Source of the DNA: Sphingosinicella sp. BN140058
Lineage (GTDB): Bacteria > Pseudomonadota > Alphaproteobacteria > Sphingomonadales > Sphingomonadaceae
NCBI RefSeq assembly: GCF_004135585.1
Contig: NZ_CP035502.1
Span: 124,001 to 188,000, forward strand
Direction of reading: 5' to 3'
Length of the DNA: 64,000 bases
In this document: one piece after another, positions 8,084-15,726 of the stretch
Position numbering within the stretch: the first letter of the stretch is position 1
How the letters are laid out: every line of letters begins with the position of its first letter
Position numbers and translations under genes: made by a program
The notes under the pieces: generated by a model
The model's database searches: none
Told to the model about the DNA's origin: nothing
The model's input: only the letters and a program-made list of their open reading frames with translations

Positions 8084-8136
8084 TGTTTCATCCCTTTATC
8101 TAAGTTCAATTCGTTGGACCGAATTGGAAGGGATGG
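8084..8136 (-). promoter_or_regulatory. SD-pairing hairpin leader (best example)
   Basis: Outer stem CATCCCTT/AAGGGATG is 8 bp without mismatch and inner stem CAATTCG/CGAATTG is 7 bp without mismatch. The ribosome-binding site is within the outer stem. Confidence 0.8.
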
Positions 8137-8163
8137 ACCGGCCGGAGCGGGAGCGACTGGCAG

Positions 8164-8197
8164 GAAAAGACCCGCCTCGGCGCGAGCCGGGCGGGCC
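8164..8197 (-). terminator. Intrinsic terminator
   Basis: GGCCCGCCCGGC/GCCGAGGCGGGTC stem with TTTTCC on the minus strand. Confidence 0.85.
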
Positions 8198-8212
8198 GAT
8201 CGGACGGGCGGG

Positions 8213-8734
8213 TTACAGCGTTACGGTTAGGAGCGCATACGCCTGATCAGGTCGCAGATTGGTAGCGAGGTCTTGCCACTCTCCAGCACCGGGGCTCCCG
8301 GTGCAGATGCGCCAGAGGCCCACCGTCTGAGTGTCCTGGTTGACGAGGTAGCTGGTGCCATCGCCATTCGTGCTCTCCAGAACCCAATCCTCGCTCGTGT
8401 GGGGCTGCTGATCGCCGGCGGCATGCTCGACCTTATGATCGAAGCCCTTGCTCACGAGCCAAGAGGCGAGGCCGTCGTTCGTGATTAGTGCGGCCGCCTC
8501 CTTGAACGAGGTTGAATCCGCGTCTTTGGGAAGATTGCTGATCCTCTCGCAGCGGATGATGAAGCGTTCTCCGGAGAAGGAGAAGACGCCCTCGACGGCA
8601 TCGGCATTGTCCGAAGGGGTTCCGAAGCCGAGGATGACGTCCTCGATCGCACGCGGCTTGAGGAGCGTTTTGGCAGCGTCATAGGCCTGGAGGCCAATGT
8701 CAGACTTGATCGAGTAGCGGTAGATCGAACCCAC
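8213..8734 (-). CDS. Unrecognised protein
   Basis: 173 residues beginning MGSIYRYSIKSDIGLQAYDAA (GTG start). The first 90 residues look like a beta/alpha domain; the C-terminal part has aromatic residues but no known motif. GTG was chosen because GGAGACCTGCC lies at good spacing; the longer frame passes through the leader hairpin. Confidence 0.65.
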   Translation of the reverse strand: MGSIYRYSIKSDIGLQAYDAAKTLLKPRAIEDVILGFGTPSDNADAVEGVFSFSGERFIIRCERISNLPKDADSTSFKEAAALITNDGLASWLVSKGFDHKVEHAAGDQQPHTSEDWVLESTNGDGTSYLVNQDTQTVGLWRICTGSPGAGEWQDLATNLRPDQAYALLTVTL

Positions 8735-8787
8735 GGCAGGTCTCCTGTTGTTTTCATTCCATCGACTGGCTTCAGTGGGATGGAGCA
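8735..8787 (-). promoter_or_regulatory. Hairpin leader followed by a separate ribosome-binding site
   Basis: CATCCCA pairs with TGGAATG (one mismatch), inner ACTG/CAGT; here a second GGAG lies downstream of the hairpin, so the hairpin need not mask initiation. Confidence 0.6.
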
Positions 8788-8828
8788 GGTCCGGGGAGAG
8801 CATCGTGCTGGCGCTCGGGGCATGTCAC

Positions 8829-8863
8829 GGAAAAGCCCGCCGCGGCGGCTGCCGGGCGGGCCT
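8829..8863 (-). terminator. Intrinsic terminator
   Basis: GGCCCGCCCGGC/GCCGCGGCGGGC stem with TTTTCC on the minus strand. Confidence 0.85.
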
Positions 8864-8884
8864 CTCAATCATCTCGCTTGGATC

Positions 8885-9091
8885 TTAGGCGCCGTAAGCG
8901 CGATGCGAGTCGAAGCCCGCTGCCGCCACGCAGGCTGCGAGCTCGGGCGAGACGCGCGGCTGGGCGGCGCGGCGACGAGCGATCATCGCGCCAATCTGAC
9001 GGCCCGTCATCGCCTTCGCGGGGGCGGCTGGCTTCTCGGCATTGCGGCGGCGAGCGATGATGGCACCGAGAGCGCGGTTCGAGAGCTTCAT
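8885..9091 (-). CDS. Small basic protein with an internal repeat
   Basis: 68 residues. Two copies of a (L/I)GA(I/M)IARRR(N/A)A motif are 27 residues apart (ALGAIIARRRNA and QIGAMIARRRAA), each a short amphipathic helix ending in three Arg. This suggests nucleic-acid or membrane-surface binding but no family is known to me. ATG follows GGGAATGAAAATC in a strong hairpin leader. Confidence 0.7.
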   Translation of the reverse strand: MKLSNRALGAIIARRRNAEKPAAPAKAMTGRQIGAMIARRRAAQPRVSPELAACVAAAGFDSHRAYGA

Positions 9092-9148
9092 GATTTTCAT
9101 TCCCTTGATTGCGTTGCAATTCGACCTGGCGAATTGATGCAGGGACGG
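9092..9148 (-). promoter_or_regulatory. SD-pairing hairpin leader
   Basis: Inner stem CAATTCG/CGAATTG perfect; TCCCT pairs with AGGGA at the ribosome-binding site. Confidence 0.7.
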
Positions 9149-9177
9149 ACCGGCCGGCGCGGTAGCGATCGGCGCGG

Positions 9178-9213
9178 GAAGACCCGCTCTGGCATCTGCC
9201 AGGCGGGCCTTCT
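9178..9213 (-). terminator. Intrinsic terminator
   Basis: GCCCGCCTGGC/GCCAGAGCGGGTC stem followed by TTCCCG on the minus strand; short T run. Confidence 0.7.
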
Positions 9214-9221
9214 CTCGAAGA

Positions 9222-9812
9222 TTACGCTGCCCCTCGCCGCTCGGCGAAATGAGCAGCAAGGGCTTCGCGACCTTCGGCGCTGAGTGACGAGATGTATGCG
9301 CGAAGATCATCTCTGGTGATCGGCTCAATGGGCCAATCGTGGCGCGTCCGGTAGACGAGAGGGACAGGAGCGTCGGAGTCGTACTGGACTGCGGTCCAAT
9401 CGAGAGTGAAGTCGCCGACGGTAACACCTTTGTGGGAGATGCCGTCGATCGAAGCAATCTCGCAGACGGAGCCGATCGCTCCCGCCGCGGCGAGCGCGGC
9501 GCAAAAGGCGGCGGAGATCTCGTTGCTGCGGTCGGTGGCGCCTTCGCTGCGGGTGAGCTCTGGATGAGCGCTCTCAAACGCGTCGATGACCGCAGCGATC
9601 ACAGGCGCGAGCGCCTCGCGTCCGTGCGCGCAGCGCCAGCCGTATGCGGAGAGACGCGAGCCATTGCAATCTTGGCAGGTCCAAGCCTCCCAGAACGGCT
9701 TCGCCTCGAGGTATTCCCCGCGTCCGATATCCCAGCAGAGAGACACACCGCATGAGTTGCAGATCGGGGTAAGTGCGCCGTCTAGGGTGCCGCCGTGCCG
9801 AGTAACGCCCAT
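9222..9812 (-). CDS. Putative zinc-binding protein, unrecognised
   Basis: 196 residues. An N-terminal CNSCG..C and CQDC pair near residues 18-49 looks like a zinc ribbon. The remainder contains YRTRHDWPIEPITRDDLRAY and an Ala-rich helix. Function unknown. The start follows GGAGATCGACG, downstream of a composite leader with two hairpins. Confidence 0.65.
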   Translation of the reverse strand: MGVTRHGGTLDGALTPICNSCGVSLCWDIGRGEYLEAKPFWEAWTCQDCNGSRLSAYGWRCAHGREALAPVIAAVIDAFESAHPELTRSEGATDRSNEISAAFCAALAAAGAIGSVCEIASIDGISHKGVTVGDFTLDWTAVQYDSDAPVPLVYRTRHDWPIEPITRDDLRAYISSLSAEGREALAAHFAERRGAA

Positions 9813-9903
9813 CGTCGATCTCCTTCGCCTCGCGCGACCAAGCGGTCGCGTTTCATCCCCGCGAGGGGTTCGATCTGGTTAGCCAGATTATAGAGGGGAT
9901 TAG
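9813..9903 (-). promoter_or_regulatory. Composite leader with two hairpins
   Basis: First hairpin: ATCCCC with GGGGAT around ATCTGG/CCAGAT, ending in GGGGATGAAA. Second hairpin: CGCGACC/GGTCGCG. The real ribosome-binding site comes after both. Confidence 0.65.
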
Positions 9904-9923
9904 TTCGGCTGGCGTGGGTCGCG

Positions 9924-10919
9924 TCAGTCTTGGCGTTCGACCGTCCACGGCTCCAACTCGTGCAGCGATCGATCGATCGCCTGGGCCCAGGACGGCCCTT
10001 GGCTGCGCGCATCGTCAAGGGCGTCTGAGATGGCCCAAGGGTCGTTGACCTGAAGAGCCAACAGGACGGCTTGAGCTTGGGCAAGATCCTTCTGGCGCTT
10101 CTGAAGGCGGTTCGTGCCCGTCCTGATCTGCGCAACGATCAGCTTATGGACCGCGAAGCGAACAGGGTGCGGGATCTGGACCATGATCCCGGAGTCCCAA
10201 AGGGCGACGACTGAAACTGGATCCATGATCAGCCACTTCAGGAAGACGAGCGGGGCCGCGCCGGCTTCGAGCTGGTTGAGATGCAGCGGTACCTTGTCGT
10301 CCTCGGTCTGCCTGGGCGTGACGAGTTCAACGAGGTAGCCAGCGCTGTTCCGATAGCCAGATCGGTACCGGCGGCCATCTAGCTCCGGGATGCCGTCGAA
10401 TGAGGGATCGGCGCGCTGGAGGATGGCGACCAGGTTGTCGCTGGGGTCGTCGGCCGCGATCCTCAGATCAGGCGTGGCGACGGCAACGTCCTCAGTGCCG
10501 AGATGCTGCTCTGGCAGGAATTGCCCGATTAGATTCTCGCTGAGCATGTAGGCGGCGGTGCTGATGAGCACCGCGCCCTTCGAGAACAGGCCCGCATGCG
10601 CGAGAGCGGCGAGGATGGGGCCTTGATTGGTGTCAGGGCCAGCGAAGCCCGCTTTGCGCAGCATCCGGACCGTCTCGCGGCGCTGCTTTGCCAGGTCCAT
10701 CCCGGTCCGCAGGGCTGCGACCTGCTTTGAAATCTCGGGATCGTCGGCTCGCCCGAGATGCTTGTCGACGCGCTTGATGCCTACAGTGAATTTGGCATGC
10801 GCGTAGAGGATGCCATTGCGAGACTGAGTGTAGGTTGAGCCAGCCGGAGGAGCAGTCTCGACTTGTTGCGTAAGATCAGCGAAGATCGTGCGGAGCGCCG
10901 GAGTGAGCGTCTTAGCCAT
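9924..10919 (-). CDS. Nucleotidyltransferase-fold protein (GSU2403-like)
   Basis: 331 residues. The central AVLISTAAYML..LIGQFLPEQHLGTEDVAVATPDL resembles the catalytic-fold segment of GSU2403-family (NTP_transf_8) nucleotidyltransferase-like proteins, and the overall length fits. These proteins are predicted to transfer NMP groups and some relatives act in toxin-antitoxin or defence loci; the activity here is untested. It has no repeated-type leader. Instead, a perfect 9-bp inverted repeat lies directly upstream, suggesting repressor control. Family call is from memory of the pattern only. Confidence 0.5.
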   Translation of the reverse strand: MAKTLTPALRTIFADLTQQVETAPPAGSTYTQSRNGILYAHAKFTVGIKRVDKHLGRADDPEISKQVAALRTGMDLAKQRRETVRMLRKAGFAGPDTNQGPILAALAHAGLFSKGAVLISTAAYMLSENLIGQFLPEQHLGTEDVAVATPDLRIAADDPSDNLVAILQRADPSFDGIPELDGRRYRSGYRNSAGYLVELVTPRQTEDDKVPLHLNQLEAGAAPLVFLKWLIMDPVSVVALWDSGIMVQIPHPVRFAVHKLIVAQIRTGTNRLQKRQKDLAQAQAVLLALQVNDPWAISDALDDARSQGPSWAQAIDRSLHELEPWTVERQD

Positions 10920-10953
10920 TGTATAGACAGAGGTAACGCCCTGCGTCTATACA
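10920..10953. promoter_or_regulatory. Inverted-repeat operator-like site
   Basis: TGTATAGAC and GTCTATACA, 9 bp perfect, separated by 16 bases, immediately upstream of the nucleotidyltransferase-fold gene. Likely binding site of a dimeric regulator or part of its promoter. Confidence 0.6.
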
Positions 10954-10973
10954 TGCAACCTCAGGAGAAGCGA

Positions 10974-11222
10974 TCAGGCGCGGCACATTGCCTTCATCGT
11001 TGCGGTGACGTCGGCGTCGACCTTCGATGCCGGTAAGCCGAACATCCGGGCAATGGTCGTAGCGCTATATTCCGGTTCGTCGCCGGCGAACTCGTCCAGG
11101 GCGAGATCAAGAAGATATTCGTCGTAGCTGAGGACCGGGGCGTAGGTATCGGCAGCCGTCGCTGCAGCCGGAAGCCCAGCAGCGGCGCAGTCTGCCGGAA
11201 CGGTGTGGGTGGCGGCGATCAT
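10974..11222 (-). CDS. Unrecognised small protein
   Basis: 82 residues, Ala-rich N-terminus then acidic (EYLLDLALDEFAGDEPEY) and a short helix-turn-helix-like end (SATTIARMFGLPASKVDADV). The last part resembles an HTH but is too short to be sure. ATG follows GAGGATGAAAT in a hairpin leader. Confidence 0.65.
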   Translation of the reverse strand: MIAATHTVPADCAAAGLPAAATAADTYAPVLSYDEYLLDLALDEFAGDEPEYSATTIARMFGLPASKVDADVTATMKAMCRA

Positions 11223-11275
11223 ATTTCATCCTCGATCAAGATTTCAATTCGACCCGGCGAATTGATGAGGAGGCT
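11223..11275 (-). promoter_or_regulatory. SD-pairing hairpin leader
   Basis: Inner stem CAATTCG/CGAATTG; TCCTC pairs with GAGGA of the ribosome-binding site. Confidence 0.7.
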
Positions 11276-11301
11276 GCCCTGCGCGTGAGCGCCAGGCGCA
11301 G

Positions 11302-11335
11302 AATGACCCGCCTCGGCTGGCGCCGGGCGGGTCAT
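11302..11335 (-). terminator. Intrinsic terminator
   Basis: ATGACCCGCC/GGCGGGTCAT stem, weak T run. Confidence 0.65.
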
Positions 11336-11413
11336 CGTCTCGGATCCAGCCGAGGCGCGATTGCTATGCAGGGTGATGGTGGGGGTCGAACCCGCGCCTT
11401 TACCCGGGAGGGT

Positions 11414-11827
11414 TTAAGAGGCAGTCCTTTCGGTAATCTGGGGGCAACGAAGGCTGGCGCGTGCGCGAAGGAAGAAATTGATGTCGGCGTCGGGCAAGGT
11501 GAGCGGTCCGGAGATCATTCCGATCGACAGGTGCAGGTCGTCGTCAATCGCGTGCTGAATGCGGTCGATTGCCTCTGAAGCAGCGACGACGAAGGCGATG
11601 AGCTCGCTGCTTCGCCGATGGCTGACCACAAGGAAATCGGTATCCACATGGCGGCCAAGCAGGGCCGGGGACTTGGAGCCGTCGACGAAAATGAGGCGCG
11701 TCGCCCAGTGATCGCCCCTACCGTCCGCAGGAACACGGAGGAAGGTCTCGACGCGCTTGTCGAGTGCGACGACCTGGTCGCCAGGAATGCCGGCAGCGGC
11801 GATCGCAGCGAAGATTGGGTGCGTCAT
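11414..11827 (-). CDS. Unrecognised protein
   Basis: 137 residues, with strands around IFVDGSKSPALLG and FLVVSHR; no known domain. It starts 10 bases after the stop of the gene to its right, so the two are probably co-translated or at least one operon. Between its stop and the terminator lies a tRNA-T-arm-like sequence. Confidence 0.65.
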   Translation of the reverse strand: MTHPIFAAIAAAGIPGDQVVALDKRVETFLRVPADGRGDHWATRLIFVDGSKSPALLGRHVDTDFLVVSHRRSSELIAFVVAASEAIDRIQHAIDDDLHLSIGMISGPLTLPDADINFFLRARASLRCPQITERTAS

Positions 11828-11837
11828 CGCTCGGCCG

Positions 11838-12176
11838 TCACGCGTGTGCCGGGACGAGGTCCGCGGCAGCGTCGCGGGCGAGGCTGTGCCACTTCTCGGT
11901 CATGCGGCCGGTCTGAGCTTCGTTCGTGGCCTTGGCGCGGCGATCGACAACCGCGAGACCAAGGATGTTTTCCATGCTGGAGGCGAGCATGGTGCAGCGA
12001 GCGTTGCCTGCGTCATCCGCCGGGTGGCTCGCGATCCCCATGGTACCGCCCGCCGAGCGGATCGAGACGTGAACCTGCGGGCGCGAGGTCTTCCAGCCGC
12101 CATCGGAGATCTCGATGTGCGGCTTCTTCGAGTTGATGAGCGCGAGACGACGGACGGTGCGGATGAACTTGCGCAT
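11838..12176 (-). CDS. Unrecognised basic protein
   Basis: 112 residues beginning MRKFIRTVRRLALINSKK, basic at the N-terminus, then a strand-rich segment (PQVHVSIRSAGGTMGIASH). Start decided by GAGAGGAAAACAGC before the ATG. First gene of a two-gene operon. Confidence 0.65.
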   Translation of the reverse strand: MRKFIRTVRRLALINSKKPHIEISDGGWKTSRPQVHVSIRSAGGTMGIASHPADDAGNARCTMLASSMENILGLAVVDRRAKATNEAQTGRMTEKWHSLARDAAADLVPAHA

Positions 12177-12228
12177 GCTGTTTTCCTCTCTGGAAGGGCT
12201 TCTCAATCGGCAAGCCGATCAGGAGCGT
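12177..12228 (-). promoter_or_regulatory. Hairpin leader
   Basis: ATCGGC/GCCGAT inner stem; TCCT can pair with AGGA of the ribosome-binding site. Confidence 0.5.
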
Positions 12229-12235
12229 GACGCCG

Positions 12236-12481
12236 TCAGGCGCTCCAGCGGCCACCTTGGTAGGTGGCGAGGCCGTCGCGCTTCGCCTTTTGGAGGATCC
12301 GATCGGCGGCACGGTCGACCACCTTGTCCTTGTTGAGCGGACCGAAATCGAAGTCTCGCGAGATAAGGGCCGCTGACAACGTGCCCCGAACGTCGTCGAG
12401 CATGAAGTCGCCGGCGATCGCCACCCTGGCTTCAGCCACAGCTTCGTCGGGGAGCGAGAGTCCCATCACGACCATTGGCAT
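12236..12481 (-). CDS. Unrecognised small protein
   Basis: 81 residues ending KAKRDGLATYQGGRWSA, with a helix AADRILQKAKRDG. Start follows GAGGAATAAGAAC. The end of the protein resembles a winged-helix wing but that is weak. Confidence 0.6.
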   Translation of the reverse strand: MPMVVMGLSLPDEAVAEARVAIAGDFMLDDVRGTLSAALISRDFDFGPLNKDKVVDRAADRILQKAKRDGLATYQGGRWSA

Positions 12482-12693
12482 GTTCTTATTCCTCATCTGA
12501 TCCGGCTTCGAATGCTCGATAGCGAAGCGTGCGTCCCTCCGACGTTGGCGAGGTCATCAGAACGCGGATTTAAGGAGGCCAAGGCCGACTGCGCAGGAGC
12601 AGCAGAGTGCGGCCGGAGCGATGCCGATTGGCGAAGGGGCGAGAGCGCCGCGTGGATCCTCGACGGACACGCGCCGCAGGCGCGCGATGAGGC
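12482..12693. other. Intergenic, nothing identified
   Basis: No gene, leader module or clear terminator; only a small GCGCCGCAGGCGC hairpin near the end of the lipoprotein gene. Confidence 0.5.
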
Positions 12694-13260
12694 CTAGAAT
12701 TTCGGCTTTGTAACCGGCTCCGGAGGAGGTGGGCTATCGACTTTCTGGCAGTCACCCGACAGCACTTTCTTCACCGCGAAGACGGTGCGGGGGCCATCGG
12801 TCACTCGCACGAGGCGGATGTTCGTCACGGAGCCACGACGTCGGTCGATCTTGATGGTAGAATGGCGGATCTCGAGTTCGCCAGCCTCGTTTACGCCCTG
12901 GAAGGTCGAGGTCCACTCAAACGCGTCGGGACCGGTCTTAAGGTCGCACTTCTCATGAGCCTCGCACATGTCGTTGAAAGCTCGCTTTTCCGCGTCCCAC
13001 TCCTCCAGAGCTTTCGCCCCGTTCTGGATACGGTAGTGCGACGGGCTCGCGACGTTGACGTGCATGTCGTCCTCTGGATGAGTTTGAGACGTCATATCCG
13101 ATGTGCCGCTCTCATCACAGCGGAGGATTAGGTTGCCATCATCGGCCGGCGCGGAGACGGCATTTCCGGCTGAAACGTTCGCCGGTGATTGCGCGGTTGG
13201 CGAGTTTTCTGAGCTGCATGCGGAGGCGAGCAGCGCGACGCCGATGGTCATGTACTTCAA
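12694..13260 (-). CDS. Putative lipoprotein
   Basis: 188 residues with TTG start (MKYMTIGVALLASACSSE). The signal peptide is short and ends in a lipobox-like LASAC; the following Ser/Pro-rich stretch fits an exported lipoprotein tether. The mature part has several Cys and KIDRRRGSVTNIRLVRV strands. AGGGGAGACACAAAG precedes the TTG. Role unknown. Confidence 0.65.
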   Translation of the reverse strand: MKYMTIGVALLASACSSENSPTAQSPANVSAGNAVSAPADDGNLILRCDESGTSDMTSQTHPEDDMHVNVASPSHYRIQNGAKALEEWDAEKRAFNDMCEAHEKCDLKTGPDAFEWTSTFQGVNEAGELEIRHSTIKIDRRRGSVTNIRLVRVTDGPRTVFAVKKVLSGDCQKVDSPPPPEPVTKPKF

Positions 13261-13362
13261 CTTTGTGTCTCCCCTGTCCACCGACGCTAGATCCACACGG
13301 AGGGCGGCGTAAACAGCGATTATCGTCAGGCGGGAGGATTTGTCCGGTAGCCCAGCAGCGGG

Positions 13363-14103
13363 CTAGAAGTTGCCTTTGAGGCCCTCGGTGTTGAAGCGCA
13401 TGACCTGCAGACCGGCTTGAAACACTTCGGCCTGGATCGACAGGACGGAACCCCTCCTGATCGCCTGCTCGATTCTGCGACGGTCGGCGAAGAAGAGGAC
13501 GTCCGGCGAGCCGTCGCTGGAGCGGCTGGCCCTGAACCGAGCGGCAGGCTCCTTCCCCACCCGGACCTGCAGGGCACAACCTCCGAAATCGCACATGAAC
13601 TGGCCGCCCTGCTCAAGGATCAGAATCGCGTCTGGGTTGCCCAGGCCGTCCCGAAGGCAGAGCTTGGCGCGCGTCATCTCATAGCCGACGTCGAGGCCGT
13701 TCGCCGACCTCAGGCACGCGAAGCGGATCACCTTGTCCGTCATCGGGTCGGTTTCGCGGCGGTATTCCCAGGTGAGGCTGTTGTCTTCGGTCGGGTACTG
13801 CTCCTTGAACGCAGCAATCTCTCGCTGGCTGTTCGCGAGATAGTCGTCGATCTCAGGAGAGCTGCCTGAACCGCTCATGATGGAGACGCCCAGGAGGACG
13901 AACAGGGTCGCAACGATTCCGAGGCTGATCCGGACGGCAGGGAAGGAGCGATAGCCCTTGTTCTCAACCATGTTCCAAAGGGGTGCGCAGACGGCCACCG
14001 CCCCTACAATCACCAGGGCCCACGCACCTGCGCCTCGTGCGTTTGCGAAAAGCGCGAAGAAGATGAGAGCCAGTGACCAGAGTACCAAAAGGGCAGATTT
14101 CAT
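13363..14103 (-). CDS. Membrane protein with a domain shared with a lipoprotein at 58.4 kb
   Basis: 246 residues. Three hydrophobic segments lie in the first 95 residues (LLVLWSLALIFFALFA, ALVIVGAVAVCAPL, ISLGIVATLFVLLGVSI). From about residue 125 onward it matches the 218-residue lipoprotein encoded at 58409-59065: W(E/D)Y..(E/Q)TDP(M/L)TDK, (T/Y)(R/A)(A/R)LCLRD, QVR..K and the IQAE(V/F) block. The shared domain appears periplasmic and has paired cysteines. Function unknown. Confidence 0.7.
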   Translation of the reverse strand: MKSALLVLWSLALIFFALFANARGAGAWALVIVGAVAVCAPLWNMVENKGYRSFPAVRISLGIVATLFVLLGVSIMSGSGSSPEIDDYLANSQREIAAFKEQYPTEDNSLTWEYRRETDPMTDKVIRFACLRSANGLDVGYEMTRAKLCLRDGLGNPDAILILEQGGQFMCDFGGCALQVRVGKEPAARFRASRSSDGSPDVLFFADRRRIEQAIRRGSVLSIQAEVFQAGLQVMRFNTEGLKGNF

Positions 14104-14227
14104 GTGGGGACCTGTCTTGCATCGTTCGCGATCTCTTCGAATTATAGATCGCACGGGGGCGGTCGTGTGGCGGCTGGCCGAGCTGTCGGCCGGGGCTGGC
14201 CCTCAAGGCCGAGGTGGTCGACGCGCA

Positions 14228-14545
14228 TCAGAGACGCGTGTAGAGACCCGTCATATCCGTGAAGATGGATTGGAGCTGCTCCGCGTAGATCATCTCCCGC
14301 TTGTCGACGACCTCCGGTCCCTTCGCTCGCGTGACCTTTACGAGCTCCAAGCGGTAGCTGTCCGTGGGATCGAGGTAGATCCGCATAGCGTTAGCACGAT
14401 GCTTTGTTGAGGCGGCCGGGAGCCGGAACATCAGGCAATCGGGACCGCCGCTGAAATCCTTGGCGCTGGTCATTTGAACAAAGCGATTGCCACCGAGCTG
14501 GGCGAGGATCGTCTTTGCGACGGTCATTTGAGTGTCTTCGGACAT
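14228..14545 (-). CDS. Unrecognised small protein
   Basis: 105 residues, strand-rich (MRIYLDPTDSYRLELVKVTRA). No motif. The start MSEDTQ is preceded by GGAAGCCT, which decides against the longer frame. Confidence 0.65.
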   Translation of the reverse strand: MSEDTQMTVAKTILAQLGGNRFVQMTSAKDFSGGPDCLMFRLPAASTKHRANAMRIYLDPTDSYRLELVKVTRAKGPEVVDKREMIYAEQLQSIFTDMTGLYTRL

Positions 14546-14579
14546 AGGCTTCCTGGAACCGGATTGGGGGAGGCAGGCG

Positions 14580-15068
14580 CTATGAGCGCCGCTGGGGAAT
14601 TGAGCCGACACGAACGTCGATGTCCGGCATGTCCTCGTTTCTGAGGATGGCGGCTGCGATCGCGCGAGCCATCTTGGCGGCCTCTTCGGGCACACTGCTG
14701 TGGCAGTAGACTGCCTCGAGGGCGGTGAACTCGGCTGGTGCCGCTTCGATATGGCGGATCAGCGCGGCGGCGGCCTCGTGACCATCCCCGGCGACAGCGT
14801 GGCCCAGGTACCAGTCGAGAGCGACCCCTGCGAGATTTGCGGGCGGGCATGCGGCCAGCAGGTCTTCGAAATCCGCGACGCACTTCACGAGGGTCCAGCC
14901 GGGCGGGCAGGCGCGGTCGTCATCGAGGAAGATGCGCAGCCTTCCGTCCTTATAGGGATCGGCCGCTTTGGCGGCGGCTGCGAGGCGGAGGGGAGGACGC
15001 TTCTCCAGCTTCGGCTTCTGGAAGAAGCCGGGATGCGGCGGGCGAGGTTCTCTGTATGGGCGGGCCAC
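14580..15068 (-). CDS. Receiver-like cREC-domain protein
   Basis: 162 residues (GTG start). RIFLDDDRACPPGWTLV, the ALDWYLG block and the final HSSVPEEA match the pattern of the cyclic-phosphate-processing receiver (cREC) domain: acidic cluster, strand-end Asp and a His-Ser. These receiver relatives are thought to act on cyclic phosphates or nucleotides, not as phosphorelay partners. The N-terminal 50 residues are Pro/Lys-rich. It begins 11 bases after the stop of the gene on its right. Confidence 0.55.
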   Translation of the reverse strand: MARPYREPRPPHPGFFQKPKLEKRPPLRLAAAAKAADPYKDGRLRIFLDDDRACPPGWTLVKCVADFEDLLAACPPANLAGVALDWYLGHAVAGDGHEAAAALIRHIEAAPAEFTALEAVYCHSSVPEEAAKMARAIAAAILRNEDMPDIDVRVGSIPQRRS

Positions 15069-15079
15069 TAAGATTCCGA

Positions 15080-15526
15080 TCAAGCTGCGCGGGCGACTGC
15101 GTTGAGCGCGTCCGTTCCGACGAACCCGACCTCGAACTGTTGTGCGGAGACCCGGCCGCGACCGGCCGCGTTCCAGGAGCGAGTGCGCCAAGAGCCGGCG
15201 AGCTCGATCGGGTCGCCGACCTCGAAAGCGTCGAACATGGCGTAGCAGTCGTTGCGGGTGAGGCCGTGCGGCACCTGAAAGTTGGCAGTGATCGACGCGC
15301 CATCGGCGCGGGTTCCGTAGAGCCGGAAGATCTGATCGCCGTTCGGAAGCACGTTGAAACGGGGCTCTTCGACGAGAGTCATGACGAGCAGTCCGCGCGC
15401 AAGGCCCGTCCTGCGGGCCATGTCTTCGTCGGTGAGACGGGCGTCGAGGCTGGCGGCCGAGGCGGCGCGGTCAGCCTCACGCTCATCATCGGTGCGAGTT
15501 AGGAGCGCGGCGAAGTCGATGACCAT
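15080..15526 (-). CDS. Unrecognised protein
   Basis: 148 residues. The second half (FEVGDPIELAGSWRTRSWN..FEV) looks like a beta-barrel edge and might be OB-like, but no residue pattern proves this. Start follows GAGGATGAAAAATC in a leader with a 7-bp stem. Confidence 0.6.
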   Translation of the reverse strand: MVIDFAALLTRTDDEREADRAASAASLDARLTDEDMARRTGLARGLLVMTLVEEPRFNVLPNGDQIFRLYGTRADGASITANFQVPHGLTRNDCYAMFDAFEVGDPIELAGSWRTRSWNAAGRGRVSAQQFEVGFVGTDALNAVARAA

Positions 15527-15578
15527 GATTTTTCATCCTCACGATTGGTTCGCTAGCGATTTCCCGAATCGTGGAGAA
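15527..15578 (-). promoter_or_regulatory. Hairpin leader
   Basis: CACGATT/AATCGTG outer stem and TCGCTAGCGA inner palindrome just before GAGGATGAAAA. Confidence 0.65.
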
Positions 15579-15643
15579 AGACGGCTGGCGCGGTAGCGAT
15601 CGGCCGAACGCATTCACCCGACGAGCCACCACGCGAGTGAGAC

Positions 15644-15681
15644 GAAAAAGGCCCGCTAAGGCGGGAGCCAAAGCGGGCCTC
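15644..15681 (-). terminator. Intrinsic terminator
   Basis: GGCCCGC/GCGGGCC stem followed by TTTTTCG on the minus strand. Confidence 0.85.
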
Positions 15682-15726
15682 TCGGCAGTCGGATCGATTG
15701 GCGCCTGTGCGCACCGAGATCATCGG

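Noticed and set aside
11340..11413. A tRNA gene
   Set aside because: The T-arm-like part is present but a full cloverleaf with acceptor and anticodon stems cannot be drawn.
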